A DNA stretch of 64,000 nucleotides from contig NZ_CP047357.1 of NCBI RefSeq assembly GCF_030408835.1, forward strand, positions 2,480,001-2,544,000. The letters are read 5' to 3'. The notes under the pieces were generated by a model, which saw only the letters and a program-made list of their open reading frames with translations, searched no databases and was not told the origin of the DNA. Position numbers and translations under genes: made by a program. Source of the DNA: Corynebacterium freneyi. Lineage in GTDB: Bacteria; Actinomycetota; Actinomycetes; Mycobacteriales; Mycobacteriaceae. Shown here in pieces: positions 10,383-18,952 of this stretch (position 1 is the stretch's first letter; each line of letters starts with the position of its first letter).

Positions 10383-11705
10383 ATGACGACCAAGCCCACC
10401 CAGAACACCCCGCGCCGCGCCGTCATCGTCGGCGGCAACCGCATCCCGTTCGCGCGTTCCAACAAGGAATACAGCAACGCGTCGAACCAGGACATGCTCA
10501 CCGCCGCCATCGACGGCCTCGTCGCCCGTTACGGCTTGTCCGGCGAGCGCCTCGGTTCCGTCGCCGCCGGCGCCGTGCTCAAGCATTCCCGCGACTTCAA
10601 CCTCGCCCGCGAGTGCGTCCTGGGCTCCGCCCTGGACCCGGCCACCCCGGCCTACGACATTCAGCAGGCCTGCGCCACCGGCATGGAGGCCCTGTCCTCC
10701 ATCTCCAACAAGATCAAGCTCGGCCAGATCGACGCCGGCATCGCCGGCGGCGTGGACACCACCTCCGACGCCCCGATCGCCGTCAACGACCGCCTGCGCA
10801 AGATCCTGCTGGAGGCCAGCCGCCAGAAGTCCACCCTGGACATGGCGAAGGTCTTCCTGAAGGTCCGCCCGGCCGACCTGGCTCCGGACACCCCGTCGAC
10901 CGGCGAGCCGCGCACCGGCCTGTCGATGGGCGAGCACCAGGCCATCACCACCGCCGAGTGGGGCGTCACCCGCGCCGAGCAGGACGAGCTGGCCGCCAAG
11001 TCGCACCAGAACCTGGCCCGCGCCTACGACGAGGGCTTCTTCGACGACCTGATCACCCCGTACAAGGGCGTCACCCGCGACACCAACCTGCGCGCCGACT
11101 CCACCCCGGAGAAGCTGGCCAAGCTGAAGCCGGTCTTCGGCCGCGGCCTGGAGGCCGAGCCGACCATGACCGCCGGCAACTCCACCCCGCTGACCGACGG
11201 CGCCTCCGCCGTGCTCATCTCCTCCGAGGAGTGGGCCGCCGAGCGCGGTCTGCCGGTGCTGGCCGACGTCGTCGACGTCGAGTCCGCCGCCGTCGACTTC
11301 GTCCACGGTGACGAGGGCCTGCTCATGGCCCCGGTCTACGCCACCCCGCGCCTGCTCGCCCGCCAGGGCCTGACCTTCGACGACATCGACTTCTTCGAGA
11401 TCCACGAGGCCTTCGCCGGCACCGTGTGCTCGACGATGAAGGCCTGGGAGGACGAGGACTACTGCCGCGAGAAGCTCGGTCTCGACGGTGCCCTGGGCTC
11501 CGTCCCGCGCGAGAAGCTCAACGTCAACGGTTCCTCGCTGGCCTGCGGCCACCCCTTCGCCGCCACCGGCGGCCGCATCACCGCTTCGCTGGCGAAAATG
11601 CTGCGCGCCAAGGCCGACGAGACCGGCAAGGTCGCCCGCGGGCTGATCTCCGTCTGCGCCGCAGGCGGCCAGGGCGTCGTCGCCATCCTCGAGGCCCGTC
11701 CGTAA
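10383..11705 (+). CDS. fadA2: Thiolase (acetyl-CoA C-acyltransferase), FadA2/FadI-like
   Basis: Catalyses the thiolytic or condensing step on 3-ketoacyl-CoA. The 440-residue protein has the acyl-binding Cys97 in QQACATGMEA, the catalytic His in EIHEAFAGT, NVNGSSLACGHPFAATGGR and the second Cys in SVCAAGGQG. A GGAAGGG ribosome site sits upstream of ATG 10383. Followed by fabG4 and htdX in the same order as the Mycobacterium tuberculosis Rv0243c-Rv0242c-Rv0241c block, which suggests a joint role in fatty-acid modification or beta-oxidation-like cycling; the symbol rests on that synteny. Confidence 0.88.
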   Translation: MTTKPTQNTPRRAVIVGGNRIPFARSNKEYSNASNQDMLTAAIDGLVARYGLSGERLGSVAAGAVLKHSRDFNLARECVLGSALDPATPAYDIQQACATGMEALSSISNKIKLGQIDAGIAGGVDTTSDAPIAVNDRLRKILLEASRQKSTLDMAKVFLKVRPADLAPDTPSTGEPRTGLSMGEHQAITTAEWGVTRAEQDELAAKSHQNLARAYDEGFFDDLITPYKGVTRDTNLRADSTPEKLAKLKPVFGRGLEAEPTMTAGNSTPLTDGASAVLISSEEWAAERGLPVLADVVDVESAAVDFVHGDEGLLMAPVYATPRLLARQGLTFDDIDFFEIHEAFAGTVCSTMKAWEDEDYCREKLGLDGALGSVPREKLNVNGSSLACGHPFAATGGRITASLAKMLRAKADETGKVARGLISVCAAGGQGVVAILEARP

Positions 11706-11764
11706 CCGACGCGTACCGCACCCCACATCAAGCCACGCGCTGAACACATTTAGGAGCATCTGAC

Positions 11765-13117
11765 ATGGCAGACAAGTACCAGGAACTGGTCAACGGCGGT
11801 CCGCTCACGGGCGTCGCCAAGTCCCTCGGCCTTCCCCAGCCCCCGCACCTGCGCCGCCACAAGCCCGGCGAGCCGCTGCTGAAGAACGACAAGGTCCTCG
11901 TGACCGGTTCCGGCGCCGACGCCGACGCCGTCGCCAAGCAGCTCGGCGAGTGGGACCTGAACGTCCGCCGCGACCAGGCCGGCGACGACAAGGTCGGCGC
12001 CATCGTGGTCGTGGTCACCGAGGCCAAGCGCCCGAAGGAGCTGCAGGGCCCGGTCCTCAACGCCGCGAAGCACCTGCGCAAGCTGGACAAGGGCGGCCGT
12101 TTCATCGTGATCTCCCGCGCCAAGGCGGAGCACGGCACCGACATCGACGTCGCGCTCAACGCCACCCGCGGCGGCGTCGAGGGTCTGGTCCGTTCGATGG
12201 GCCACGAGGTCCGCGGCGGCTCCACGGCCAACGGCATCCTCGTCCACGACGGCGTCGACGTCACCGCCCCGTCGGTGGTCGCGTCGCTGCACTTCTTCCT
12301 TTCGGGTCGTTCGGCGTTCGTCGACGGCCAGTTCCTCACCGTGTCCTCCTCCGCCGGCGAGATCCCGGCCGACTGGGACAAGCCGCTGGCCGGCAAGGTC
12401 GCGGCGATCACCGGTGCGGCCCGCGGCATCGGCGCGGCCATCGCCCGCCAGATGAAGGCCGACGGCGCTGACGTCATCGTCATCGACGTGCCCCCGGCCG
12501 GCGATGCGCTGTCGAAGGTCGCCAACGAGCTCGGCGGCCTGGCCCTGCAGCTCGACATCACCTCCGACGACGCCGGCAACCGCATCGCCGACGCCGCGAA
12601 GCAGCGTTTCGGCAAGCTGGACATCGTGGTGCACAACGCGGGCATCACCCGTGACAAGATGCTGGCGAACATGGACGAGGCCAAGTGGGGCTCGGTCATC
12701 GCCGTCAACATCGAGGCGCAGCTGACCATGAACGAGCAGCTGCTGAAGCACGAGGCGTTCCAGAAGTCGCCGCGCATCGCCACGATGGCGTCGACGTCGG
12801 GCATCGCGGGCAATCGCGGCCAGACGAACTACGCCACGTCGAAGGCCGGCGTGATCGCGATGGTGGAGGCCACCGCCGACCGCGTCGCGTCGATGGGCGG
12901 CAACATCAACGCCGTCGCCCCGGGCTTCATCGAGACCGACATGACCGCGGCGATTCCGTTCGTCAACCGTCAGGTCGCGCGTCGCGTGAACTCGCTGCAG
13001 CAGGGCGGTCAGCCGGGTGACGTCGCGCAGGCGATTTCGTTCCTGGTCTCCGACCGTGCGCTGGGCGTCAACGGCGAGGTTCTGCGCGTGTGCGGTCAGA
13101 ACATCGTGGGCCAGTAA
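11765..13117 (+). CDS. fabG4: High-molecular-weight 3-oxoacyl reductase (FabG4-like)
   Basis: Short-chain dehydrogenase with an extra N-terminal Rossmann-like domain (450 residues, versus about 250 for ordinary FabG). The N-terminal half has a degraded nucleotide-binding site; the C-terminal half has AAITGAARGIGAAIA, HNAGITRDKM, the catalytic NYATSKAG and APGFIETDM. Expected to reduce 3-oxoacyl-CoA or -ACP with NAD(H). It begins 60 bases after fadA2, behind a TTTAGGAGCATCTGAC leader with a clear ribosome site, and precedes htdX by 12 bases. Confidence 0.9.
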   Translation: MADKYQELVNGGPLTGVAKSLGLPQPPHLRRHKPGEPLLKNDKVLVTGSGADADAVAKQLGEWDLNVRRDQAGDDKVGAIVVVVTEAKRPKELQGPVLNAAKHLRKLDKGGRFIVISRAKAEHGTDIDVALNATRGGVEGLVRSMGHEVRGGSTANGILVHDGVDVTAPSVVASLHFFLSGRSAFVDGQFLTVSSSAGEIPADWDKPLAGKVAAITGAARGIGAAIARQMKADGADVIVIDVPPAGDALSKVANELGGLALQLDITSDDAGNRIADAAKQRFGKLDIVVHNAGITRDKMLANMDEAKWGSVIAVNIEAQLTMNEQLLKHEAFQKSPRIATMASTSGIAGNRGQTNYATSKAGVIAMVEATADRVASMGGNINAVAPGFIETDMTAAIPFVNRQVARRVNSLQQGGQPGDVAQAISFLVSDRALGVNGEVLRVCGQNIVGQ

Positions 13118-13129
13118 GGGGGCGCGGGC

Positions 13130-14041
13130 ATGACTGAAGCCAAGATCCTGTCCGAGGTTCCGTCGCTGGTTCCGCTGTACGCGAAGGCGGCGACGGGCGG
13201 CGCGCGTTCGAATCGGACGTCGAAGCTGAAGACCCCGGCTCTGGCGGTCAAGGGCGTGAAGGTGTCGGCGTCGCGCGACGAGGACTTCCGTCGCGTCGCC
13301 GGTGCCCCGCCGGTCGATCATGTTGCCAATTCGGCGTTCTTCGGCCACGTGCATGCGTTGATCATGCCGTTGCAGATGGAGTTGATGGCGGCCGATGATT
13401 TCCCGCTGCCGATGATGGGTCTGATCCACACGTCGAACACGTACCGCCAGCTCAAGCCGGTTCCGGTGGGTGCGGACGTCGACGTGGAGGTCCGTGTGGC
13501 GGGTTTCCGCGCGCACCGTTCGGGCACGGAGGTCGTGCACGAGGCGACCGTGTCGCGTGACGGCGAGGTGCTGGTCGAGGAGACCTCGGTGTACCTGGCC
13601 AAGGGCAAGAAGCTTGACGACGTCGAGCCTCTCGACGATTCGGCCGGCCAGTCCAAGCGGCCGCAGTTCAAGGTACCGCGTCCGACGGCGCAGTGGCGCA
13701 TTCCGGGTTCGATCGGTCGCACGTGGGCGAAGGTGTCCGGCGACTGGAACCCGATTCACGTCACGGGCCTGACGGCGAAGGCGCTGGGCATGCCGGGCGT
13801 CGTGGCGCACGGCATGTACACCGCGTCGCGCGCGTTGGCGGAGTCCGATGTGCCGGGCGGCGCCCCGTTCGAGTTCCACATCGACTTCGGCGCCCCGGTG
13901 ATCGTTCCGGCGACGGTGATGGTCGCCATCACCCGCGCCGGCGAGGTCGTCGACGGCGTGGGCCGCGGCGGCACCGACATCGTGGCCTGGGACCGCAAGA
14001 AGCGGCGCCCGCACTTCACGGGTCACGTGCGGGACGTGTAG
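13130..14041 (+). CDS. htdX: MaoC-like 3-hydroxyacyl dehydratase (HtdX-like)
   Basis: Double-hotdog MaoC dehydratase of 303 residues: an N-terminal degenerate hotdog and a C-terminal hydratase domain with GDWNPIHVTGLTAKALG and GVVAHGMYT (Asp and His of the active site). It should dehydrate the product of FabG4. It ends with a basic tail, DRKKRRPHFTGHVRDV. The last 70 bases of this gene (13972-14041) recur in altered form at 18723 and 22239. A strong terminator follows. Confidence 0.88.
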   Translation: MTEAKILSEVPSLVPLYAKAATGGARSNRTSKLKTPALAVKGVKVSASRDEDFRRVAGAPPVDHVANSAFFGHVHALIMPLQMELMAADDFPLPMMGLIHTSNTYRQLKPVPVGADVDVEVRVAGFRAHRSGTEVVHEATVSRDGEVLVEETSVYLAKGKKLDDVEPLDDSAGQSKRPQFKVPRPTAQWRIPGSIGRTWAKVSGDWNPIHVTGLTAKALGMPGVVAHGMYTASRALAESDVPGGAPFEFHIDFGAPVIVPATVMVAITRAGEVVDGVGRGGTDIVAWDRKKRRPHFTGHVRDV

Positions 14042-14073
14042 TTCACGCGCCGGGAACCGCCCCGAAGCAAGCT

Positions 14074-14119
14074 GACCCGACCCCCGAGATCAACGTCGAT
14101 CTCGGGGGTCGGGTCTTTT
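14074..14119 (+). terminator. Intrinsic terminator of fadA2-fabG4-htdX
   Basis: A long perfect hairpin, GACCCGACCCCCGAGATC paired with its complement around a short loop (14074-14115), is followed by TTTT. It closes the lipid operon just upstream of the iron-transport promoter. Confidence 0.92.
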
Positions 14120-14138
14120 CCTCAACCCAGGAGGCAGA

Positions 14139-14171
14139 TTAGCTACACCTAATCGAATTAGGCTACCCTTT
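14139..14171 (+). promoter_or_regulatory. Two DtxR-like iron boxes
   Basis: TTAGCTACACCTAA (14139-14152, TTAG-N6-CTAA dyad) and TTAGGCTACCCTTT (14158-14171) resemble the corynebacterial DtxR consensus built on TTAGGTTAGCCTAA. They lie 57 bases before the binding-protein start, so iron-replete repression of the ABC operon is likely. Match judged by eye. Confidence 0.6.
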
Positions 14172-14227
14172 CCCTTGCCTCGCTCCCGTCCATGAATTTC
14201 GACGAGACAAAGGAACGACCCATCACG

Positions 14228-15433
14228 ATGAATCCGACGCATCCTCCGGCCCCGCGCCCCGCACTCGACGGGGAGGGCCCGGACACCGGACGCCTCGCCA
14301 TGAGCCGCCGAACGGCCCTCCGCTCCGCGCTCATCCTCCTCGGTGGCAGCGCCCTCGCGCTCACCGGCTGCTCGACCCGCGACACCCACGCCGCCGACGC
14401 CGCCTCCGGCACCGCCGATGCCCCGGCCAACGGCAAGGGCCCGACGATCACCGACCAAAAGGGCCGCACCGTCTCCTTCGATGCCCCCGTGGAGCGCATC
14501 GCCACCACCGTCATTCCGGCGCCATCGATGATCATCGCCGCCGACCAGGGCATCTCCAAGATCGTCGCCGTCAACCGCGCCAGCCAGATGCAGGCGAAGA
14601 ATGGACTGCTCGCCGAGATGTTCCCCGAAATCATGGATCTTCCCATCGCCGCCGCAGGCAACGATTTCGTGCCGAACATCGAAACCATCGCCGCCCAGAA
14701 CCCGGACGTCGTCATTCAGTGGGCCCATATGGGCGACGAGATCATCACCCCTATCGAGCAAGCCGGTCTCGAGCTTCTGCTCATCATCTACGGCACCCAG
14801 GAGGACCTCGAGTACTGGGTGGAGATGTTCACCGAACTCGTCGGAAAGCCGGAACGGGGAGAGAAAATCCTGGCCGACATGCACCGCGACCGCGCCGCAG
14901 TGGAGAAGGCGGTGGGGACCGCGCACCGCCGTCCCCGCGCCGTCAACCTGTTCAACTACGACGAAATGCAGGTCTCCGGAACCGAGTCGTACATGGACTT
15001 TTGGCTCACCCTCTGCGGCGCCGACAACGTTGGAACCAAGGCCGGGCCCGGTTCCTCGGTGAAGGTCTCCCGCGAAGAGCTGCTCGCGTGGGATCCGGAG
15101 GTGGTGTTCATCGGGAACTTCTCCCCCGCCACCCCGGAGGACATGTACGGCGACCCCTTCTTCGCCGAAATGTCGGCGGTGAAGAACAAGCGCGTCTACA
15201 AGATCCCCAACGGCGGCTTCGCCTGGGATCCGCCGAGCAATGAATCCAACCTCATGTGGCAGTGGGCCGCGAAACTGCTCCACCCCGAGACCGCCGATTT
15301 CGACCTCCGACGGGCCATGAAGGACTCCTATTCCTTCCTCTACGACCACGAGCTGACCGACGAACAGATCGACCGGGTCCTCGCCGTCGACGCCAACTCG
15401 GGGAGCGCAAACTATGACGCGTTCACTCGTTAA
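14228..15433 (+). CDS. Iron/siderophore ABC transporter substrate-binding lipoprotein
   Basis: Class III (helical-backbone) periplasmic-type binding protein, about 401 residues, that captures a ferric siderophore or haem for the permease behind it. The N terminus carries a Tat-like lipoprotein signal: twin arginine in MSRRTALRS, hydrophobic stretch, and lipobox ALTGC (Cys48). The mature part has the usual ITDQKGRTVSFDAPVERI opening. ATG 14228 has AAAGGA upstream at a long spacing; ATG 14192 and ATG 14300 are alternatives. Overlaps the permease gene by 20 bases. Confidence 0.88.
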   Translation: MNPTHPPAPRPALDGEGPDTGRLAMSRRTALRSALILLGGSALALTGCSTRDTHAADAASGTADAPANGKGPTITDQKGRTVSFDAPVERIATTVIPAPSMIIAADQGISKIVAVNRASQMQAKNGLLAEMFPEIMDLPIAAAGNDFVPNIETIAAQNPDVVIQWAHMGDEIITPIEQAGLELLLIIYGTQEDLEYWVEMFTELVGKPERGEKILADMHRDRAAVEKAVGTAHRRPRAVNLFNYDEMQVSGTESYMDFWLTLCGADNVGTKAGPGSSVKVSREELLAWDPEVVFIGNFSPATPEDMYGDPFFAEMSAVKNKRVYKIPNGGFAWDPPSNESNLMWQWAAKLLHPETADFDLRRAMKDSYSFLYDHELTDEQIDRVLAVDANSGSANYDAFTR

Positions 15434-16535
15434 GCCGAAGTCCGCTTCCCGGGCGACCGTCGACGGCGTCGAACGCCCGGACGGCCCCGACGGCGTCGAA
15501 GTCCTCCACGCCGCCCACGCCCGACGGACGGCGATGATCCTGCTGCTTGCCGTCGCTGCGCTGGTGCTGTCGTTCATCGCCTCGCTGTCGATCGGCCGGT
15601 TCAACGTTCCGTTCAACGAAGTGGTGCGGATGCTCATCGGCCAGGTCGTCGACATCCGCCAAACGTGGACTCCGCAAGAAGAGCAGGTCGTGCTGGGATC
15701 GCGGCTCCCCCGGGTCCTGCTGGCGATGATCGTCGGCGGCGGCTTGGCCCTGGCCGGTGCGACCCTGCAGGCCGTGTTTCGGAATCCCCTGGTCAGCCCC
15801 CAGGTCGTCGGCGTTTCTTCGGGCGCTTCCTTCGGCGGCGTGCTCGCGTTAGCCCTGGGCCTGGGCACCGCGTGGCTCATCGGACTGTCCTTCGCGATGG
15901 GGGCGCTGGCCATCTGGGTCGTCATCGGCATCGGCCGAACGCGCACCGGTGGTTCGGTGCTGATGATCGTGCTCGGAGGCATCGTCGTCAGCGCCCTGTT
16001 CTCGGCACTGGTCTCGCTGGTGACCATGTTGGCGGACCCGTACACGACGCTGCCGTCGATCGTCTTCTGGCTGATGGGGTCCCTCACCGCGGCTTCCATG
16101 CAGAAGGTCGCCGTCGCCCTGGTGCCGGTGGCCATCGGCACGACGGTGATCCTCATCCTGCGGTGGCGCATCAACGTGCTCAGTCTCGGGGACTTCGAGG
16201 CACGGTCGCTGGGTTTGAGCCCGCAGCCGTTGCGGGTGCTTCTGCTCGCGATGGTGGCGCTGATCACCGCCGGCGCGGTCGCCGTATCCGGCGTCATCGG
16301 GTGGGTGGGGCTGGTGATCCCCCACGTCGCCAGGCTCATCGGCGGGCCGGATCACCGCATCCTGTTGCCGTTGTCGGTGCTCATCGGCGCCAGCTACCTG
16401 ACGCTAATCGACACCCTGTCGCGTTCGGTGGCGGCGACCGAACTGCCGGTGGGAATTCTCACCGCAGTCATCGGCGCGCCGGTGTTCATTTGGCTGCTGC
16501 GCAAGAACCGCGGCGGCTCCGCGATCGAAGATTAG
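15414..16535 (+). CDS. FecCD-family iron-siderophore permease
   Basis: Polytopic permease (373 residues, about 9-10 helices) of the BtuCD type, presumed a homodimer because only one permease gene is present. Typical blocks: LGSRLPRVLLAMIVGGGLALAG, FRNPLVSPQVVGVSSGA, and the C-terminal GWVGLVIPHVARLIGGPDHR. The N terminus has an extra 35-residue cytoplasmic tail. Start overlaps the binding-protein gene; ATPase gene follows after 10 bases. Confidence 0.93.
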   Translation: MTRSLVKPKSASRATVDGVERPDGPDGVEVLHAAHARRTAMILLLAVAALVLSFIASLSIGRFNVPFNEVVRMLIGQVVDIRQTWTPQEEQVVLGSRLPRVLLAMIVGGGLALAGATLQAVFRNPLVSPQVVGVSSGASFGGVLALALGLGTAWLIGLSFAMGALAIWVVIGIGRTRTGGSVLMIVLGGIVVSALFSALVSLVTMLADPYTTLPSIVFWLMGSLTAASMQKVAVALVPVAIGTTVILILRWRINVLSLGDFEARSLGLSPQPLRVLLLAMVALITAGAVAVSGVIGWVGLVIPHVARLIGGPDHRILLPLSVLIGASYLTLIDTLSRSVAATELPVGILTAVIGAPVFIWLLRKNRGGSAIED

Positions 16536-16545
16536 GGGAAAACCC

Positions 16546-17313
16546 ATGATTGAAGCCCGAAATCTCGGCTTCCGTTTCGGCGGCGGCCCGTGGGTGTTCC
16601 GCGGGCTCGACGTGACCGTGGAGCCTTCGTCCATCACGTCGTTGCTCGGCTCCAATGGCGTCGGCAAGTCGACGCTGCTGCGGTTGCTGGCCGGAATCTC
16701 CGAACCGTCGGAGGGCTCGGTGTCCACCCGGGGGCAGATCGGCTTCGTGCCGCAGGCGACGGCCGGTGTCTTCCCCTACCTCGTGTCCGACATGGTCCTC
16801 ATGGGCAGGGCACGGCAATTGAGCATGTTCTCCCAACCTGGCGCCGAGGACCGCAGGATCGCCGCCGAGGCCCTGGACCGGGTGGGCATGGCCCATCTGG
16901 CGTCGCGGCCGTTCACCGGTCTGTCCGGCGGACAGCAGCAGCTGATCCTCATCGCCCGCGCACTGGCCACCGGGTGCGACACCCTCATCCTCGACGAGCC
17001 GGTATCTGCACTCGACCTGCGCAATCAGGCGCTGGTGCTGGAACTGCTCTCCAATCTACGGCACGAGGGCCTGGCCGTCGTCCTGTCCACCCACAGTCCC
17101 GAGCACGCCCTCCACCTCGGGGGCCAGGCGCTCGTCCTCGACCCGTCGGACGGGCTGCGGGCCGGCCCCGCCGACGAATTGCTTTCCGACGACGTGCTCA
17201 CCCGCTTGTACGGCATCGACCTGTTCCGCGTCACCGTCCCCGACGGCGAACGCCCGCGGAACATCGTCGTCACGCGATACGAGGGCGTGCGCGACGCCGT
17301 CGCCGTGTCCTGA
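16546..17313 (+). CDS. Iron-siderophore ABC transporter ATPase
   Basis: Nucleotide-binding subunit of 255 residues powering the FecCD-type importer. Walker A LGSNGVGKSTLLRL, signature LSGGQQQ, Walker B LILDEP and the switch His in LSTHSPEHAL are all present. GGGGAAAACCC lies before the ATG. Same operon as the binding protein and permease, under the DtxR-like boxes. Confidence 0.94.
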   Translation: MIEARNLGFRFGGGPWVFRGLDVTVEPSSITSLLGSNGVGKSTLLRLLAGISEPSEGSVSTRGQIGFVPQATAGVFPYLVSDMVLMGRARQLSMFSQPGAEDRRIAAEALDRVGMAHLASRPFTGLSGGQQQLILIARALATGCDTLILDEPVSALDLRNQALVLELLSNLRHEGLAVVLSTHSPEHALHLGGQALVLDPSDGLRAGPADELLSDDVLTRLYGIDLFRVTVPDGERPRNIVVTRYEGVRDAVAVS

Positions 17314-17349
17314 CTCCCGCCTCCATCATCCAATCCCGAAAGGAAAAAA

Positions 17350-17964
17350 ATGACCGATACGCGTTCGGACCCCGGCAGGGTCCTCTACCTGCGCATGGGC
17401 GCCACGTCGATGGTCAATCCGCAGTCCCCCGCACTCGACGCCGTTTCCCACATCGACGCCTACGATTTCGCCGACACCGACCTTGCCGGGGTGCGCGGCA
17501 TCCTCGTGTCCATGTCCGCCGACCAGCGGTTCCTGGCGACGCAGGCCACGAGGTTCGAAGAGTTCATCCACCGCGGCGGACGCGTGGCCCTGATGGGACA
17601 CCCGGTGGTGAAGTTCCTCCCGAAGCAAGGCGACTTCCGCACGCTCGACTACGCGGCCCCCGCCGAACTCCACCTCTCCCCCGGAGCCCCGCACCCGGTG
17701 TGGACCGGCGTGGATTTCCTGGACGTCAGCGCACGCCGCGGAATCACCGGCTTCTACGCCAGGGGGTACACGCTCAACCACCCGCCGGGGGCGATCATCA
17801 CATCGCGGATCGGCCCGGAGAAGCTTCCCGTCGACTACGTGTACGCGCACGGCCGTGGCCGCGTGCTCATCCACCCCGGCATCGAGTTAGGGGTGTTCGC
17901 CGACGACGGCAACACCGCCGCCCGAATTCAACCGCAACTGATCGATTGGCTGATGCTGCGATGA
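17350..17964 (+). CDS. GATase1/ThuA-fold protein A in the iron operon
   Basis: A 204-residue soluble protein with no signal. The pattern GVRGILVSMSADQRFLA, then FEEFIHRGGRVALMGHPV, then the C-terminal GRGRVLIHPGIELGVF is that of the class I amidotransferase/ThuA fold (open flavodoxin-like sheet with a gly-rich turn). I see no Cys nucleophile, as in ThuA-like members. It starts 36 bases after the ABC ATPase behind a purine-rich GAAAGGAAAAAA, and its stop overlaps the next gene (ATGA). Context suggests a role in handling the imported iron chelate; function unknown. Confidence 0.6.
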   Translation: MTDTRSDPGRVLYLRMGATSMVNPQSPALDAVSHIDAYDFADTDLAGVRGILVSMSADQRFLATQATRFEEFIHRGGRVALMGHPVVKFLPKQGDFRTLDYAAPAELHLSPGAPHPVWTGVDFLDVSARRGITGFYARGYTLNHPPGAIITSRIGPEKLPVDYVYAHGRGRVLIHPGIELGVFADDGNTAARIQPQLIDWLMLR

Positions 17965-18665
17965 ACAATCCCCTTCCCGAAGTGGTTCTCCCCGACGGGT
18001 CCGTCCTCCGCCGCTGCGATGAGGCTCCCGCCGGCGGCGGCCGCCTGGCCATCGTCCACAACGGCACGTACTTCCACCTCACGGCCATGCGCGACCCGGC
18101 GATTCTCGCCCATCAACCGACGTGGTTCTACCTGCCGGAACTTGAGCCGGGTGATCTCGACGGCTTCGAAACCGTGATTGTCGCCGACCGCATGCACCCC
18201 GGGCTCCTCCGGGCGCGTGCTGCGGAACTGCGGGCTGTCGCGGAGGCCGGCAACACGCTGGTGGTCCTGGGCATCAACGAGGTGGAGTCCTGGTTGCCGG
18301 GCCTGCGCCACTTCGATCGGCCGACGAATTTCTGGTGGTGGTCGGTCGGGGAGGATCCCGGCATCCGCATGTCGTCCGGTGACCATCCCGCATGGAAATA
18401 CTTCTCGTCGAAGGCGGTCATCTGGCACCACCACGGCGCATTCGTTTCCGACGCCGCGACGACCACGTTGGTCCGCCTCGACGAACGGGACGGCAACGGC
18501 GATTGGGCCGAGGTCGGCGCGATCCTGTTGGAAGACCGGGAGTCCACGCCGGGGCGCATCATCGTCACCTCGTTGGACCCGTTCTTCCATCACGGCAGCA
18601 ACTTCATGCCCGGATCGACGCGCTTCCTCTATGGGCTGCTGCGCTGGGTCGATCACCGAGAGTAG
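17961..18665 (+). CDS. GATase1/ThuA-fold protein B in the iron operon
   Basis: A 234-residue soluble protein, coupled to the preceding gene by ATGA. It resembles a diverged, larger version of it: LPELEPGDLDGFETVIVADRM, a glycine-less core strand NTLVVLGINEVESW, an aromatic-rich patch PTNFWWWSV, a His-rich KAVIWHHHGAF, and GRIIVTSLDPFFHHGSNF near the end. The clustered His/Trp residues could bind a metal or chelate, but this is inference. Not recognised as a named family beyond the fold. Confidence 0.55.
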   Translation: MNNPLPEVVLPDGSVLRRCDEAPAGGGRLAIVHNGTYFHLTAMRDPAILAHQPTWFYLPELEPGDLDGFETVIVADRMHPGLLRARAAELRAVAEAGNTLVVLGINEVESWLPGLRHFDRPTNFWWWSVGEDPGIRMSSGDHPAWKYFSSKAVIWHHHGAFVSDAATTTLVRLDERDGNGDWAEVGAILLEDRESTPGRIIVTSLDPFFHHGSNFMPGSTRFLYGLLRWVDHRE

Positions 18666-18670
18666 GTGAT

Positions 18671-18721
18671 CCCGCATCCGGCACGGCCGGGGCCGCCCGG
18701 GCCCCGGCAACGCCACGCCGA
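18671..18721 (+). repeat. 51-bp direct repeat, copy A
   Basis: Identical over 51 bases to 21186-21236 and in the same orientation. It contains a perfect hairpin, GCCGGGGC-N7-GCCCCGGC. The pair bounds a 2.5-kb segment holding the DUF3800 gene and the insertion sequence. Confidence 0.9.
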
Positions 18722-18722
18722 G

Positions 18723-18792
18723 CACCGACATCGTGGCCTGGGACCGCAAGAAGCGGCGCCGGCGCTTCACGGGCGACATCCGCGACATGTAG
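18723..18792 (+). repeat. Displaced copy of the htdX 3' end (copy 2)
   Basis: Seventy bases ending in TAG that match 13972-14041 at roughly 61-62 positions, with the first 38 identical. Translated in the htdX frame it still reads TDIVAWDRKKRR and stops at the same place. No upstream MaoC sequence is attached. Confidence 0.85.
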
Positions 18793-18823
18793 CTCGCAGA
18801 CCAGTCCACCAACGCACTGGACG

Positions 18824-18882
18824 TGCTTAGCGCGCTAAGCATGCGCACTGCGCTAGACATGCGGGGGCACGCATCCTACACT
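18824..18882 (+). promoter_or_regulatory. Orphan promoter with palindromic operator
   Basis: A perfect 18-base palindrome TGCTTAGCGCGCTAAGCA (18824-18841) precedes a plausible promoter: TAGACA (18854-18859), 17-base spacer, TACACT (18877-18882). A similar half-site, GCGCTAGACATGC, overlaps the -35. No plus-strand gene follows; transcription would run into a hairpin at 18909 and then the antisense strand of the DUF3800 gene. Confidence 0.5.
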
Positions 18883-18908
18883 GGCAGCACAAAGGTTCCA
18901 CCCCACTG

Positions 18909-18927
18909 AAAAGAGCCCCCGGGCTTT
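18909..18927. terminator. Bidirectional terminator-like hairpin
   Basis: AAAGAGCCCCCGGGCTTT forms a short stem with A-rich and T-rich flanks on both strands. It can end the minus-strand DUF3800 transcript (stop at 18953) and any RNA from the orphan promoter. A larger CCACCCCAC/GTGGGGTGG pair encloses it. Confidence 0.5.
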
Positions 18928-18952
18928 CCGGCCTGTCCGGTAGGTGGGGTGG

